64,000 bases of DNA. Origin: Fimbriimonadaceae bacterium. Its GTDB lineage: Bacteria; Armatimonadota; Fimbriimonadia; Fimbriimonadales; Fimbriimonadaceae. The notes beneath the pieces were generated by a model. That model had not been told where the DNA came from. It did not search any database and saw nothing but the letters and a program-made list of their open reading frames with translations. The stretch is taken from contig CP075366.1 of the NCBI GenBank assembly GCA_019454145.1, positions 1,343,564 through 1,407,563 of the forward strand, read 5' to 3'. The translations under genes were made by a program, and so were the position numbers. Positions 9,169 to 19,125 of this stretch are shown here, piece by piece. Numbering within the stretch: position 1 is the first letter of the stretch; every line of letters starts with the position of its first letter.

Positions 9169-9262
9169 ATCCTTATCATATCCCGAATCATTTGCACAAA
9201 ATTCCCACGGTTGAGCAAACCAACAAATGCACTGGTACAACCGTATATCAATTAATTAGTCA

Positions 9263-10663
9263 GTGAACCAGCTTCTTAGCCATCCAGCGATTCAAAAAAT
9301 CGCCGCCGTTACGAGAGGAACCAAATTCGAGAATCAACTCTATTTGGTTGGCGGAGCCGTGCGTGATTCATTTCTTGGGCTGGCCCCCAAAAACGATCTC
9401 GACTTGGTGACCGAACTTGATGCGACAGAACTCGCCGACCTGTTGTTTGAAAAAAGCGCAAGCACGATAAAGCCGCAGATTTTCGCCCGGTTTGGCACTG
9501 CGATGGTGCAAATCGAAGAAACACAAATCGAACTGATTACAGCTCGAAGGGAATCTTACGATTCTGATTCTCGCAAGCCACACACTGAGCCAGCGACTCT
9601 ACTCGACGATGCTCGCCGCCGAGATTTCACGGTCAATACCCTTTTGCTCAATGTCCACACAGGTGAAATAGTTGATTTGCTCGGCAATGCAGTTACTGAC
9701 GTCAAATCGAAAATCTTGAGGACTCCCCTTGAGCCAGCGGCCACATTTCACGATGACCCTCTGCGGATGCTTAGGGCCGTGCGGTTCAAGCACCAGTTAG
9801 GATTTGAGTTTGCTCCTGGCTTAGGCGAAGCTTTAACACAAGAATCCCACCGGTTAGAAATCATTTCGCAAGAGCGAATTCGGGATGAATTCTCAAAAAT
9901 CATCATCGGGCCGAATCCCGATGTCGCACTCGATGAACTCAGGGAATTTGGATTGCTCAAAACTTGGGCCAGCGAACTTGAGGCAATGGTTGGAGTCGAG
10001 CAAGGCAAATACCATTATGCTGATGTATGGGTTCATACGTTGGCAGTCCTCAAAAACGCAGAAACAAACGATCTCACCATTGCGCTTGCTTGCTTACTAC
10101 ACGATATCGCCAAGCCATTGACCAAGTCCATTGATGAGAAGGGGGATATACGGTTCTTTGACCATGAAGTAATCGGGGCTGACCTCGCTTACGAACTCTG
10201 CACGAGGTGGCGATACTCTCAAGATACGGCAAGCGAAGTGCGACTGCTTGTCCGGAACCACATGCGCCTGAACAGCATGGAATCAATGTCAACTCCTGCC
10301 GCGCGCCGGATTGTTCGAGACCTGGGCGACAGTTTGGAATCTTGGCTCCAGCTAATTAACGCAGATGCTTCATCGCTCAAGTCAGGTGTACGGAAACTTG
10401 ATCTTGAGCCGATCAGAAAAAAACTCGAGGAAACCAAAATTACAGCACCGGTGAACCAGTGGCAATCGCCTTTGAGTGGCGACGAAATTATTGAGATCAT
10501 CCAAATTCAACCAGGCCCAATCATTGGCGAAATCAAAAATCACCTTGAAAACTTGGTGATCGAGGGCCAAATTGCCCCAGATGACAAAGAAGCGGCAAAA
10601 GACGCACTCCACAAATACCTGCGAAACCGTCCTAACCACAGCGGCGTAGACCATCAAAACTAA
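9263..10663 (+). CDS. cca: CCA tRNA nucleotidyltransferase with HD domain
   Basis: Class II polynucleotide adenylyltransferase-family enzyme that adds or repairs the tRNA 3' CCA. The 466-aa protein has the catalytic head 'LVGGAVRDSFLG' with the metal-binding 'NDLDLV' acids (about residues 28-52), the 'RRRDFTVN' motif, the neck 'DPLRMLRAVRFKHQLGF' with 'RI--E' and a C-terminal HD-type phosphohydrolase domain (His in 'HYADVWVHTL', 'LLHDIAKP', 'NHMR'). The start must be the GTG at 9263, as the head domain begins almost at once and no upstream ATG is available. The resident tRNA-Ala here already encodes CCA, so repair may dominate. A poly(A) polymerase role cannot be excluded. Confidence 0.92.
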   Translation: MNQLLSHPAIQKIAAVTRGTKFENQLYLVGGAVRDSFLGLAPKNDLDLVTELDATELADLLFEKSASTIKPQIFARFGTAMVQIEETQIELITARRESYDSDSRKPHTEPATLLDDARRRDFTVNTLLLNVHTGEIVDLLGNAVTDVKSKILRTPLEPAATFHDDPLRMLRAVRFKHQLGFEFAPGLGEALTQESHRLEIISQERIRDEFSKIIIGPNPDVALDELREFGLLKTWASELEAMVGVEQGKYHYADVWVHTLAVLKNAETNDLTIALACLLHDIAKPLTKSIDEKGDIRFFDHEVIGADLAYELCTRWRYSQDTASEVRLLVRNHMRLNSMESMSTPAARRIVRDLGDSLESWLQLINADASSLKSGVRKLDLEPIRKKLEETKITAPVNQWQSPLSGDEIIEIIQIQPGPIIGEIKNHLENLVIEGQIAPDDKEAAKDALHKYLRNRPNHSGVDHQN

Positions 10664-10684
10664 GCGGAGAGGACTGCAAACACA

Positions 10685-11770
10685 ATGGACGAATTTAGAG
10701 CGAAAAATTCTTTGATCATTTTCTGGTTGTTTACAATCGTCGTCACTATTGCATCGGTATTCATTGTCTGGCCCTTCTTACCAGCAATTCTCTGGGCGAC
10801 CGTTTTCAGCATTCTGCTTTATCCCAGATTTACAAAAATGGTGGAAGCAGGCTGGAACCGTTCATTAGCCGCACTAACGGTTACCCTTGTGCCCGCGTTT
10901 GTGGTCATTCTTCCTTTAGCGGTACTTGGTTCAATCGCGGGGGTTCAGGTAGTCAGTTACGCTCAAGAGCTTGTCGCAACGAGCCGTACCTCTGCCGACC
11001 ATTCAATTCTTCGGGCCATTGGAACGGAACTCGATAAAGCTGCTCAACCTGTTCTCCAGCAACTTGGAGTGACCAACGTCAACTTGGTGGATCTTATTGA
11101 GAAGAATGAATCTCAGCTTGCCAAAGGCATTTCTGGTCCACTGGTCAAAGGCCTACAGAGTTTCATTGTCACAGTTGTGACGCTGATTATCGCGCTACTT
11201 ACAACATTTTTCATGGTGCGAGACTGCCACAACATGAGCGAAGTAATTCTTGACTTGATTCCATTAAAACGCGAGCAGACTAGGGCAATTCTGGAACGTG
11301 TTGCCACCACGGTTCGCTCAGTGTTTTTTGCCGTTGTGGTGGTAGCTGGTATTCAAGGCGCAATCGCCGGCCTCGTTTATTGGATCGCGGGAGTTCCTGG
11401 AACCGTAGCGTTGATGCTGATTACTACCTTGTTCTGCACGATCCCCATGCTGGGCGCTCCGGTGATCTACGTTCCAATTGGGCTTTCATTGTTGTTCCAA
11501 GGCAAGATTTGGCAAGGAATTACGGTACTTGCAGTTGGGTTCATCGTCATCTCCAACATTGATAACGTGCTTCGGCCCTTCTTTATCGGAGCCAACACAA
11601 AACTGCACCCTATTCCGATTTTCTTTGCGTTGCTTGGCGGAGTCTTGGTGATGGGACCGGTTGGCTTGATGGCAGGGCCAATGTTGCTAACGGTTATCCT
11701 CGCGGTAATTGATGTTCTCCGGTTGCAGCCTGAATCTGAGGAAACAACCGAAGAACCACAGCCCGCTTAA
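10685..11770 (+). CDS. AI-2E family transporter (PerM-like permease)
   Basis: A 361-aa integral membrane protein of the AI-2E/PerM family, which includes exporters of small signals and ion-coupled permeases; substrate unknown. About eight hydrophobic segments are visible: two at the N terminus (residues 10-50), one near 60-85, then after a soluble amphipathic stretch five more between about 155 and 345. The family C-terminal features 'GVPGTVALMLITTLFCTIPMLG' and 'NIDNVLRPFFIG' are clear. It follows the CCA gene by 21 bp with a GGAGAGG ribosome site and probably shares its transcript. Its TAA stop overlaps the stop of the convergent lipoprotein gene in a TTAA palindrome. Confidence 0.88.
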   Translation: MDEFRAKNSLIIFWLFTIVVTIASVFIVWPFLPAILWATVFSILLYPRFTKMVEAGWNRSLAALTVTLVPAFVVILPLAVLGSIAGVQVVSYAQELVATSRTSADHSILRAIGTELDKAAQPVLQQLGVTNVNLVDLIEKNESQLAKGISGPLVKGLQSFIVTVVTLIIALLTTFFMVRDCHNMSEVILDLIPLKREQTRAILERVATTVRSVFFAVVVVAGIQGAIAGLVYWIAGVPGTVALMLITTLFCTIPMLGAPVIYVPIGLSLLFQGKIWQGITVLAVGFIVISNIDNVLRPFFIGANTKLHPIPIFFALLGGVLVMGPVGLMAGPMLLTVILAVIDVLRLQPESEETTEEPQPA

Positions 11771-12390
11771 TTCACCCGGAAACTTCCGGCAACGTTTGGT
11801 GCGATTTGGTTAATGGCGTCGGCACCATTCGTCGTCGTGAATTCGAGATGGTAAACCTTTTCACCATCGCAAATAAGATAGTGGATTCTCCAAACTTCAT
11901 CTCCGGTGACCATTTTTGTGCGTGATTTAATTTCATACACTGGCCCGATAGCGAGATCTAACTTGGCCGTTTCTTCATTCATGATTCCGTCGGTCAGCTT
12001 TTTGAATTCGCCCTCTAAGTCGGCCCCGCCGCCTTTAGTTTCAACGTTTACGGTAAGTCCAGTTGACGGCTCACCTGGAATCGGCTTATAGTTTTTGTCT
12101 TGCAGAACGAGCTTCGCGCCGGCGGTGGATGATTCCTGCCCATTTCCCATGCCGTAGCCCACGACTGGGTTGCTTAGATTTTGCAAGTCGCTGGTGCTCA
12201 TGCCAGGATCTTTTGGCACTTCATACGAATCGGGCACCCAAATGGAATAACCCTCTTCCTTTCGTTCGTAATATCCACTCACTGGAGTTACTGGAGCCGC
12301 ATCCCGTTTTAGCGTAACAACATTTTTTGGCGCGCAACCGACTACTGCCAAGCCTAAAACACATCCGAAAATCCATAAACCCTTGTTCAT
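11767..12390 (-). CDS. Putative lipoprotein, unknown
   Basis: A 207-aa protein with a signal peptide and lipobox VVGC followed by APKN (Cys19 from the ATG at 12390). The mature part has no family I recognise. It contains 'SGYYERKEEGYSIWVPDSYEVPKDP' (a PsbP/DUF-like pattern of small lipoproteins that bind extracytoplasmic ligands) and a C-terminal antiparallel sheet 'EVWRIHYLICDGEKVYHLEFTT'. Membership of the PsbP-like fold is a guess. It converges on the AI-2E transporter with stop codons overlapping by 3-4 bp. It diverges from ribBA across 121 bp. Confidence 0.7.
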   Translation of the reverse strand: MNKGLWIFGCVLGLAVVGCAPKNVVTLKRDAAPVTPVSGYYERKEEGYSIWVPDSYEVPKDPGMSTSDLQNLSNPVVGYGMGNGQESSTAGAKLVLQDKNYKPIPGEPSTGLTVNVETKGGGADLEGEFKKLTDGIMNEETAKLDLAIGPVYEIKSRTKMVTGDEVWRIHYLICDGEKVYHLEFTTTNGADAINQIAPNVAGSFRVN

Positions 12391-12511
12391 ACCAACCATA
12401 TTACAGAGTTGAAGTTAAATTAGGTTTCGGTTCTCCAATAAATTTGATACCCAAGCCTAAATACCAGTCGAACCACTGCTTCAAACAAATCCGCCGTAGA
12501 ATAGCAATAGA

Positions 12512-13711
12512 ATGTCAATCGCCGCTATTCCTGATGCCTTAGCCGAACTCAAGGCAGGCAAAATGGTCATCGTTGTGGATGACCCTTCCCGTGAGAACGA
12601 AGGCGATTTGATCATGCTCGGCGAACACGTCAAGCCCGACGACATGAACTTCATGATCAAAGAAGGTCGCGGTGTGCCGTTCATCAGCACGACTCCAGAA
12701 CGACTTGAAAAACTTGGCGTGCCGATGATGACCAAAGCCAACACCGCCCGGCTTGGTACAGCAATGGCAGAGACGGCTGATGCTGTTCACGGAACGACCA
12801 CTGGCGTCTCCGCTGGTGACCGAGCAAAAACCGTTGCGGTTTTCTGTGACGAAGCCGCGCTCCCCAGTGACCTCATGCGACCGGGCCACATGTTGGTTCT
12901 GCGAGCCGAAAAAGGCGGCGTGCTCCGCCGAGCTGGTCACACAGAGGCAAGCGTTGATCTCGCCCGCTTGTGCGACTCCCAGCCAGTTGCAGTTGGAGTA
13001 GAAATTGTTGGCGATGACGGAGAAATGCTCCGCATGGGTGGAGGGCTAGAAAGTTACGCGGAAAAACACGGGCTGCTCATCATTACTATCGAAGATTTAA
13101 TCGCCTACCGTCGGCGCATGGAAAAACTCATCCGACGATCCGCCGGACCAATCAATTTCCCTACCAAGTACGGCCAGTTCACGCTTTACGCCTACGAAAC
13201 CGAAGTCGAACCAGAACCATTCCTCGCCATCGTAAAAGGAGAAATCACCGCTGAGCCAACCTTGGTTCGGGTTCACAGTTCGTGCCTAACCGGGGATATT
13301 CTTGGTTCGCTCCGCTGCGACTGCGGCGACCAGCTTTCCGCCGCTCTGCAAATGATTGATGAAGCAGGTTCGGGAGTGGTTCTTTACATCGCGCAAGAAG
13401 GCCGCGGCATTGGCATTATCAACAAACTGCGAGCTTACGAACTGCAGGAGCAAGGATTAGATACCGTTGAAGCCAACGAAGCGCTTGGATTCAAACCCGA
13501 TCAGCGGGATTACGGCCTCGGTTCGCAGGTGCTGTATGATCTGGGAGTCCGCAAGATGCGGCTCATTTCCAACAACCCCGCCAAACGCGCGGGTCTTCAA
13601 GGCTTCGGACTAGAAATCGTGGAAACGGTTCCGATTGTTACCCCGACCACCGAGCACAGTGAGAAGTACATTCAAACGAAGAAAGATAAAATGGGGCACC
13701 TGATTCCTTAA
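12512..13711 (+). CDS. ribBA: Bifunctional RibBA (DHBP synthase / GTP cyclohydrolase II)
   Basis: Supplies both starting intermediates of riboflavin synthesis: 3,4-dihydroxy-2-butanone 4-phosphate from ribulose 5-phosphate, and the pyrimidine from GTP. In the 399-aa protein the RibB half (1-200) has 'DDPSRENEGDLIM' acids and 'RAGHTEASVDLARL'. The RibA half (about 205-399) has the zinc cysteines in 'SSCLTGDILGSLRCDCGDQL' and the catalytic 'GRGIGIINKLRAYELQEQG'. Length is normal. The RibB segment reads GRGVPFIST where many homologues have GRGLI-type residues. I see no FMN riboswitch in the 121-bp upstream gap, and no other rib genes adjoin it. Confidence 0.95.
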   Translation: MSIAAIPDALAELKAGKMVIVVDDPSRENEGDLIMLGEHVKPDDMNFMIKEGRGVPFISTTPERLEKLGVPMMTKANTARLGTAMAETADAVHGTTTGVSAGDRAKTVAVFCDEAALPSDLMRPGHMLVLRAEKGGVLRRAGHTEASVDLARLCDSQPVAVGVEIVGDDGEMLRMGGGLESYAEKHGLLIITIEDLIAYRRRMEKLIRRSAGPINFPTKYGQFTLYAYETEVEPEPFLAIVKGEITAEPTLVRVHSSCLTGDILGSLRCDCGDQLSAALQMIDEAGSGVVLYIAQEGRGIGIINKLRAYELQEQGLDTVEANEALGFKPDQRDYGLGSQVLYDLGVRKMRLISNNPAKRAGLQGFGLEIVETVPIVTPTTEHSEKYIQTKKDKMGHLIP

Positions 13712-13743
13712 ACCGATTGTATACTCTAGTCTCATGTAGACTT

Positions 13744-14544
13744 ATGAGTGAATTTCCTCCGACTGCAGCTTCAAAAGCTATTCAGCAACAGACAAAGGCA
13801 CAAGTTGTAATCCATTTTCTTGAATCTTATGAAAGATGGAGAAATAAATTTAATGCTGTGGATTTTAGTAGACCATACGATTTGCTAGTTTCTGATCAGT
13901 CATATTTATCGCTCATGAACTTATTTTGGAATATGCAGTTTGATCAGTACCTATTCTTTTTAGATGGAACGATTGAGACAGCATGGATGAGGAGATGGTT
14001 TGTCGGTAGAAAACATGACTGGCATTTCGGCCCTTTACATCTCGAAAGCATCATTAGTGAATTAGCAGAAAAGCGCGATCCGGGCAAGCTGGTAGAAAGT
14101 GCTCTTGTTTTGACAGGTGGTGACGGCAATCCATTTAGTATGCTCGAGTCTTACGTAGCAGAATATAGTAAATACTCATTTGAAAAGGATCTACCAGCTA
14201 GCAAACCTCATGAATTAATTCGCTACCAACACGAGAACTTTCGAGCAATTCTAAGTGTTTGCAATGGTTTAGAGCAACTCGCTACGCAAAAGGAAGACCT
14301 GATTGACAATCGCGATCTCCTGGTCAGCACGCTTAACGAAATTAGAAAAGCCTTCATTCGAACTGAACTTTGGAAAAGATCGTGGAGAATCTACAAGGAA
14401 GAGAGACTGCACCATATGGGGGAAGCATTCGATAGTTTTGTAACAAGAATGGAACTAGCCGTACTTTCATCCCACAAAGACGCAATTAGAAACTCTCTCA
14501 GTACCGAGTTGATTACTCATTCAGTCATTTCTCAACCTCATTAG
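13744..14544 (+). CDS. Hypothetical protein, AT-rich relative to neighbours
   Basis: A 266-aa soluble, largely helical protein that I do not recognise. Its codons are visibly richer in A/T than ribBA upstream or the aldo/keto reductase downstream, with many AAA, AAT, GAA and TTT codons, which hints at recent acquisition. Notable stretches are Trp/Arg-rich 'AWMRRWFVGRKHDWHFGP' (about residues 80-97) and a C-terminal 'KRSWRIYKEERLHHMGEAF' segment. There is no signal peptide or membrane segment. I chose the ATG at 13744; the frame extends to a TTG at 13717 without added support. Confidence 0.6.
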   Translation: MSEFPPTAASKAIQQQTKAQVVIHFLESYERWRNKFNAVDFSRPYDLLVSDQSYLSLMNLFWNMQFDQYLFFLDGTIETAWMRRWFVGRKHDWHFGPLHLESIISELAEKRDPGKLVESALVLTGGDGNPFSMLESYVAEYSKYSFEKDLPASKPHELIRYQHENFRAILSVCNGLEQLATQKEDLIDNRDLLVSTLNEIRKAFIRTELWKRSWRIYKEERLHHMGEAFDSFVTRMELAVLSSHKDAIRNSLSTELITHSVISQPH

Positions 14545-14605
14545 TTTCGTAACGCAATCATTAAGTCATTGGAACAAAGTAAACCTACTAAAGGATTTTT
14601 CTTCA

Positions 14606-15067
14606 TTACTTCAACCGACAAAAAAGCCGAGTGTGAGCGTTCTCCATCCCGACTTCTTCGCAGTCGTTGAGGTACTCCTCAAACGTCCAGTCAAAATCGG
14701 CTTCCTCCGCGTGGTTCTCTGCGATCGCACCCATAAACTGCCCCCATTTTTCACCCAACCCAGAATATGAGCCGATGTGATCCACCGCCAAAAACTCTCC
14801 GCCTGGCATCACAAACGCATGAAGATCACTTCCCGATAAATCGTAGTCTTGCCCAACCGGAATCACCGCGTCACTTCTCAATTCTGCTTCTGGCGTGACA
14901 TTAGGATTGTCGTAGTAAATCCCCGCAAGTGGGCCAGTCATTTGTATCCCGCGCTCTATGGTTTGCCCGAACATCTTCATGATGGTGTTGCCGATTTCGT
15001 GATATGCGCCGTGGTGCCGCAACCCTACATATTTCGTATCAGGCCGGGAGATTCGTAGGAGTTCCAT
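14606..15067 (-). CDS. GyrI-like small-molecule-binding domain protein
   Basis: A stand-alone 153-aa member of the AraC effector-binding/GyrI (SHS2-duplicate) superfamily, which binds hydrophobic ligands or DNA gyrase. Matching features are the start 'KYVGLRHHGAYHEIG', the central 'PLAGIYYDNPNVTPEAELRSDAVIPV' and the repeat 'PGGEFLAVDHIGSYSGLGEKWGQF'. No DNA-binding domain is attached, so it is a ligand sensor, a hydrolase-like cyclopropanoid enzyme or a gyrase modulator; sequence alone does not choose. It lies alone between the AT-rich gene and the divergent aldo/keto reductase. Confidence 0.8.
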   Translation of the reverse strand: MELLRISRPDTKYVGLRHHGAYHEIGNTIMKMFGQTIERGIQMTGPLAGIYYDNPNVTPEAELRSDAVIPVGQDYDLSGSDLHAFVMPGGEFLAVDHIGSYSGLGEKWGQFMGAIAENHAEEADFDWTFEEYLNDCEEVGMENAHTRLFCRLK

Positions 15068-15157
15068 AGTCGTTATCTTATCAAATATTTTTTATTTGAT
15101 GACTTATTGAATATATAACTTCGGCCCGAATAAATGCAAACCGGGTAAACCCAGACC

Positions 15158-16099
15158 ATGCAGGAAGTACCGCTTGGTCAAAGCGACCTCACCGTTTCTC
15201 GACTCGCCTACGGGTGTATGCGCATCGCGGGAACTTGGAACCGAGCGGAATTTACTCCCAAGCATGAAGAAGCCGGGCGCAAAGCACTGCAAGCCGCTTA
15301 CGAAAACGGCTACACCTTGTTTGACCATGCGGATATCTATGGTCGCGGATTGTGCGAAGAAATCCACGGGCGGTTCCTTGCCGAAAACCCGGATTTGAAA
15401 TCAAAAACGATTATCGCCACAAAATGCGGTGTGCGCTTCCCTGGCGAACCAGAATCAACCTCTCCCTACCGATACGACTTTTCAAAAAACTACATCATCG
15501 AAAGCTGCGAAAAATCTCTTGAGCGGCTCCAACTAGATCAAATTGACCTTTATCAACTCCACCGACCCGATATTTTGATGAATCCGCACGAGGTGGCGGA
15601 GGCGTTCCATGAGCTGAGCGAACGCAAGCTCGTGCGCTGGTTCGGAGTTTCTAACTTCACGCCGCGGCAAACTGATCTGCTTCAATCATCTTTATCTGAT
15701 AAGTTGATTGTCAATCAGATTGAGATCAGCCTTGCCGAGTTAGAACCATTTATGGATGGGACGCTTGACCATATCTACCAGCGAAGCATGACTCCGCTTG
15801 CTTGGTCACCAATTGGTGGAGGGTGGCTAGCCGCAGAAGAATATGCGCCCGGCGGAGGATGGGTTGAAGAACTCGCAAAACTCCACCATATAGTTGGCGG
15901 AGTGGCAAAAACAATTGGTATCTCTCGGCACCAGCTTTGTTTGGCGTTTCTGCTCAAGCATCCTTCGGGAATTATCCCAATCGCCGGGGCAACCAATCCA
16001 AGCTACATAAAAGAAGCTGCCGAGACCGCAAATATTGAACTTTCGCGTGAAGATTGGTATGGGTTATTCACATCGGCCCGCATGGAGCCGTTGCCTTAA
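15158..16099 (+). CDS. Aldo/keto reductase
   Basis: NAD(P)H-dependent carbonyl reductase of the AKR superfamily, closest in style to the E. coli YdhF group ('LGQSDLTVSRLAYGCMRIAG' opening). The 313-aa protein is a TIM barrel with the tetrad visible: Asp/Tyr in 'LFDHADIYGRG', Lys in 'IIATKCGV' and His in 'LYQLHRPD'. The cofactor-binding end 'IPIAGATNPSYIKEA' is present. Full length, single gene. Substrate unknown. Its transcript precedes purA by 162 bp, but purA has its own candidate promoter. Confidence 0.9.
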   Translation: MQEVPLGQSDLTVSRLAYGCMRIAGTWNRAEFTPKHEEAGRKALQAAYENGYTLFDHADIYGRGLCEEIHGRFLAENPDLKSKTIIATKCGVRFPGEPESTSPYRYDFSKNYIIESCEKSLERLQLDQIDLYQLHRPDILMNPHEVAEAFHELSERKLVRWFGVSNFTPRQTDLLQSSLSDKLIVNQIEISLAELEPFMDGTLDHIYQRSMTPLAWSPIGGGWLAAEEYAPGGGWVEELAKLHHIVGGVAKTIGISRHQLCLAFLLKHPSGIIPIAGATNPSYIKEAAETANIELSREDWYGLFTSARMEPLP

Positions 16100-16121
16100 C
16101 CGAAAACGAAGTCCTATCCCG

Positions 16122-16151
16122 CTAACAATCTGAGAAAAGCTCTGATACAAT
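16122..16151 (+). promoter_or_regulatory. Candidate sigma70-type promoter for purA
   Basis: CTAACA (16122-16127), 18 bp, then TACAAT (16146-16151) with an extended -10 TG at 16143-16144. Transcription would start near 16158 and produce a leader of about 104 nt that holds the hairpin described next. Prediction from consensus only. Confidence 0.5.
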
Positions 16152-16157
16152 AGCCCC

Positions 16158-17551
<1,394 letters not shown>

Positions 17552-17554
17552 AAC

Positions 17555-17588
17555 AAAAAATCTCCGCTCCGATGAGCGGGGATTTTTT
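17555..17588. terminator. Bidirectional rho-independent terminator
   Basis: CCGCTC/GAGCGG stem flanked by AAAAAATC on one side and GATTTTTT on the other. It serves purA on the plus strand and the zinc-ribbon/TPR gene, whose stop overlaps it, on the minus strand. Confidence 0.9.
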
Positions 17589-18663
17589 ATTGACCTTGAT
17601 TGTTTTCCGGGCTTCCGGTTGCATTGCCCATTCCATCGGGCGGAGTGACTGGGCTACCGCTACTTCGACCATCAGCATGCCAGGCGTTGGGAAATGCTTG
17701 CATAGCAATCTGATTGATCGGAGTGCTGCCACCGGATAATCCTTGCGCTTCGTCGTATTGAGCGCGGCCAATTGTGCCAACGAAAATCACTCTTGAATTT
17801 TCAACCAAACGGATAACCGCCTCCCGAGCTTCCGGTCGAGCAACAAACACATCCGAGGCCATCATGAGCGCAGTTTCTTCACGAGTGACATCTGGTTCTG
17901 TTTGTCCAGTGAGTGTGACTTGCTCAAGAGCTGGATTAAATATCAGTGAAATCACCAAATTGCCCTTAGTTCCACTTGCCTTGATTGATTGCAACAGTGC
18001 TACATCTTCGGTAGGTGCCCCAGCAGTTGTGGCGGGGAGTTCAGTGTTCGTTTCTGGAGTTTGGGTTGTACTTGGCTTTGTGTCCGTATTAGTCTGGGCT
18101 GGAATCGTTATGGGGCGAGCCGCGCCAGAATTTTTGGCAACCGTGCTCTTACCAGCTGAGTTTCCTACGAAGAAAGCAAGCGCACCGACCGCAATCACCA
18201 GAAGCATCATCCCAACTAAATAAGCGGTTAGACCACTGCGTGGCTTGATTTCCAACTGCTGGACTGCCGCCGCGCTTTCTTTTGCGTTGAGTTGATCTTG
18301 AACCTTTTTAAGGAGCATTTTTTCGCGGGTTGCATTTGGGTCAAGGTCAAGTGCCATTTCAAACCATTCGGCGGCTTGTTTGAGTTCCCCGTGCTCCATG
18401 TAGATTTCGCCGAGTAGTGAGTGGGCGGTTGCGTTATTCGGGTAATTGCGAAGGATTTTCAAGCAAGTGTCAATGGCATCCTGCTTATCACCACGCATGC
18501 GAAGCAAGTTCGCCGAGGCTAAATCTTGATAAACCGCAACATCCGATCCATCGGAGTCGGCGATGCTCACGCCGCACTCCGGACAGAATGGACTCGTGCG
18601 GCTAATCACCGCAAAACATCTTGGACACTTTGTATTTCCGTTACTTGGTTCCTGTACTGCCAA
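17587..18663 (-). CDS. Zinc-ribbon, TPR and single-pass membrane protein
   Basis: A 358-aa protein of unknown role. In order: a double zinc ribbon (CPRC at residues 13-16, CPEC at 27-30), two or three tetratricopeptide repeats (about residues 45-120, e.g. 'ATAHSLLGEIYMEHGELKQAAEWFEMALDLDP'), a membrane helix near 150-170, a Thr/Pro-rich linker, and an extracytoplasmic domain of about 110 residues containing 'ALEQVTLTGQTEPDVTREETALMMA', resembling a BON-like fold (guess). The last 45 residues are Gly/Ser/Asn-rich. It overlaps the end of dut by 23 bp on the same strand, so the two are co-transcribed. Zinc-ribbon-TPR-TM proteins usually act in membrane assembly or stress sensing; nothing more specific can be said. 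Confidence 0.75.
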   Translation of the reverse strand: MAVQEPSNGNTKCPRCFAVISRTSPFCPECGVSIADSDGSDVAVYQDLASANLLRMRGDKQDAIDTCLKILRNYPNNATAHSLLGEIYMEHGELKQAAEWFEMALDLDPNATREKMLLKKVQDQLNAKESAAAVQQLEIKPRSGLTAYLVGMMLLVIAVGALAFFVGNSAGKSTVAKNSGAARPITIPAQTNTDTKPSTTQTPETNTELPATTAGAPTEDVALLQSIKASGTKGNLVISLIFNPALEQVTLTGQTEPDVTREETALMMASDVFVARPEAREAVIRLVENSRVIFVGTIGRAQYDEAQGLSGGSTPINQIAMQAFPNAWHADGRSSGSPVTPPDGMGNATGSPENNQGQ

Positions 18664-19102
18664 ATCCGCCTTCCCCTCGTTCCGTTTCGTCTAGTAAATC
18701 AACGATTTTCACCGTTGCTCGCGCCACTGGACAGATGACCATTTGCGCGATTCGCTCACCTTTCTCCAATTGGACGACGGAATCACTCAAATTGATCAAA
18801 ATCACTCCAATTTCTCCGCGATAATCGCTATCAATGGTTCCTGGCGAGTTCACCATACTGATTCCGCGTTTAAGGGCAAGGCCACTTCTTGGGCGGATTT
18901 GTCCTTCAAAACCTTTGGGAATCGCCATTCGCAATCCTGTTTTAGCAAGCGTTCGCTCTAGCGGCTTTAATATGATTTCTTCCGTCGAGCGCAAATCCAT
19001 GCCCGCGGCTTCTTCAGACGCATAACTGGGTGCAACCCCCTCGCCTTCAACAATAACTGGCAAATCCACCACAATTTGCTCTGGTGCTAATGTTTCGTTC
19101 AT
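18641..19102 (-). CDS. dut: dUTP diphosphatase (trimeric)
   Basis: Hydrolyses dUTP to dUMP and pyrophosphate, keeping uracil out of DNA and feeding thymidylate synthesis. All five motifs of the homotrimeric family are present: AAGMDL, PRSGLA, 'GTIDSDYRGEI' with the catalytic Asp, ERIAQMVI and the C-terminal arm RGEGGFGSTG. The ATG at 19102 gives 153 aa and has GAGAAG upstream; an in-frame GTG at 19123 would add seven residues and abut the divergent pxpB start. It overlaps the downstream zinc-ribbon gene by 23 bp. Confidence 0.95.
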   Translation of the reverse strand: MNETLAPEQIVVDLPVIVEGEGVAPSYASEEAAGMDLRSTEEIILKPLERTLAKTGLRMAIPKGFEGQIRPRSGLALKRGISMVNSPGTIDSDYRGEIGVILINLSDSVVQLEKGERIAQMVICPVARATVKIVDLLDETERGEGGFGSTGTK

Positions 19103-19125
19103 GACTTCTCGCGTATTATCCACTC

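Noticed and set aside
12400-12511. FMN riboswitch upstream of ribBA
   Set aside because: The gap is only about 120 bp and lacks the conserved RFN element stems and loops I would expect.
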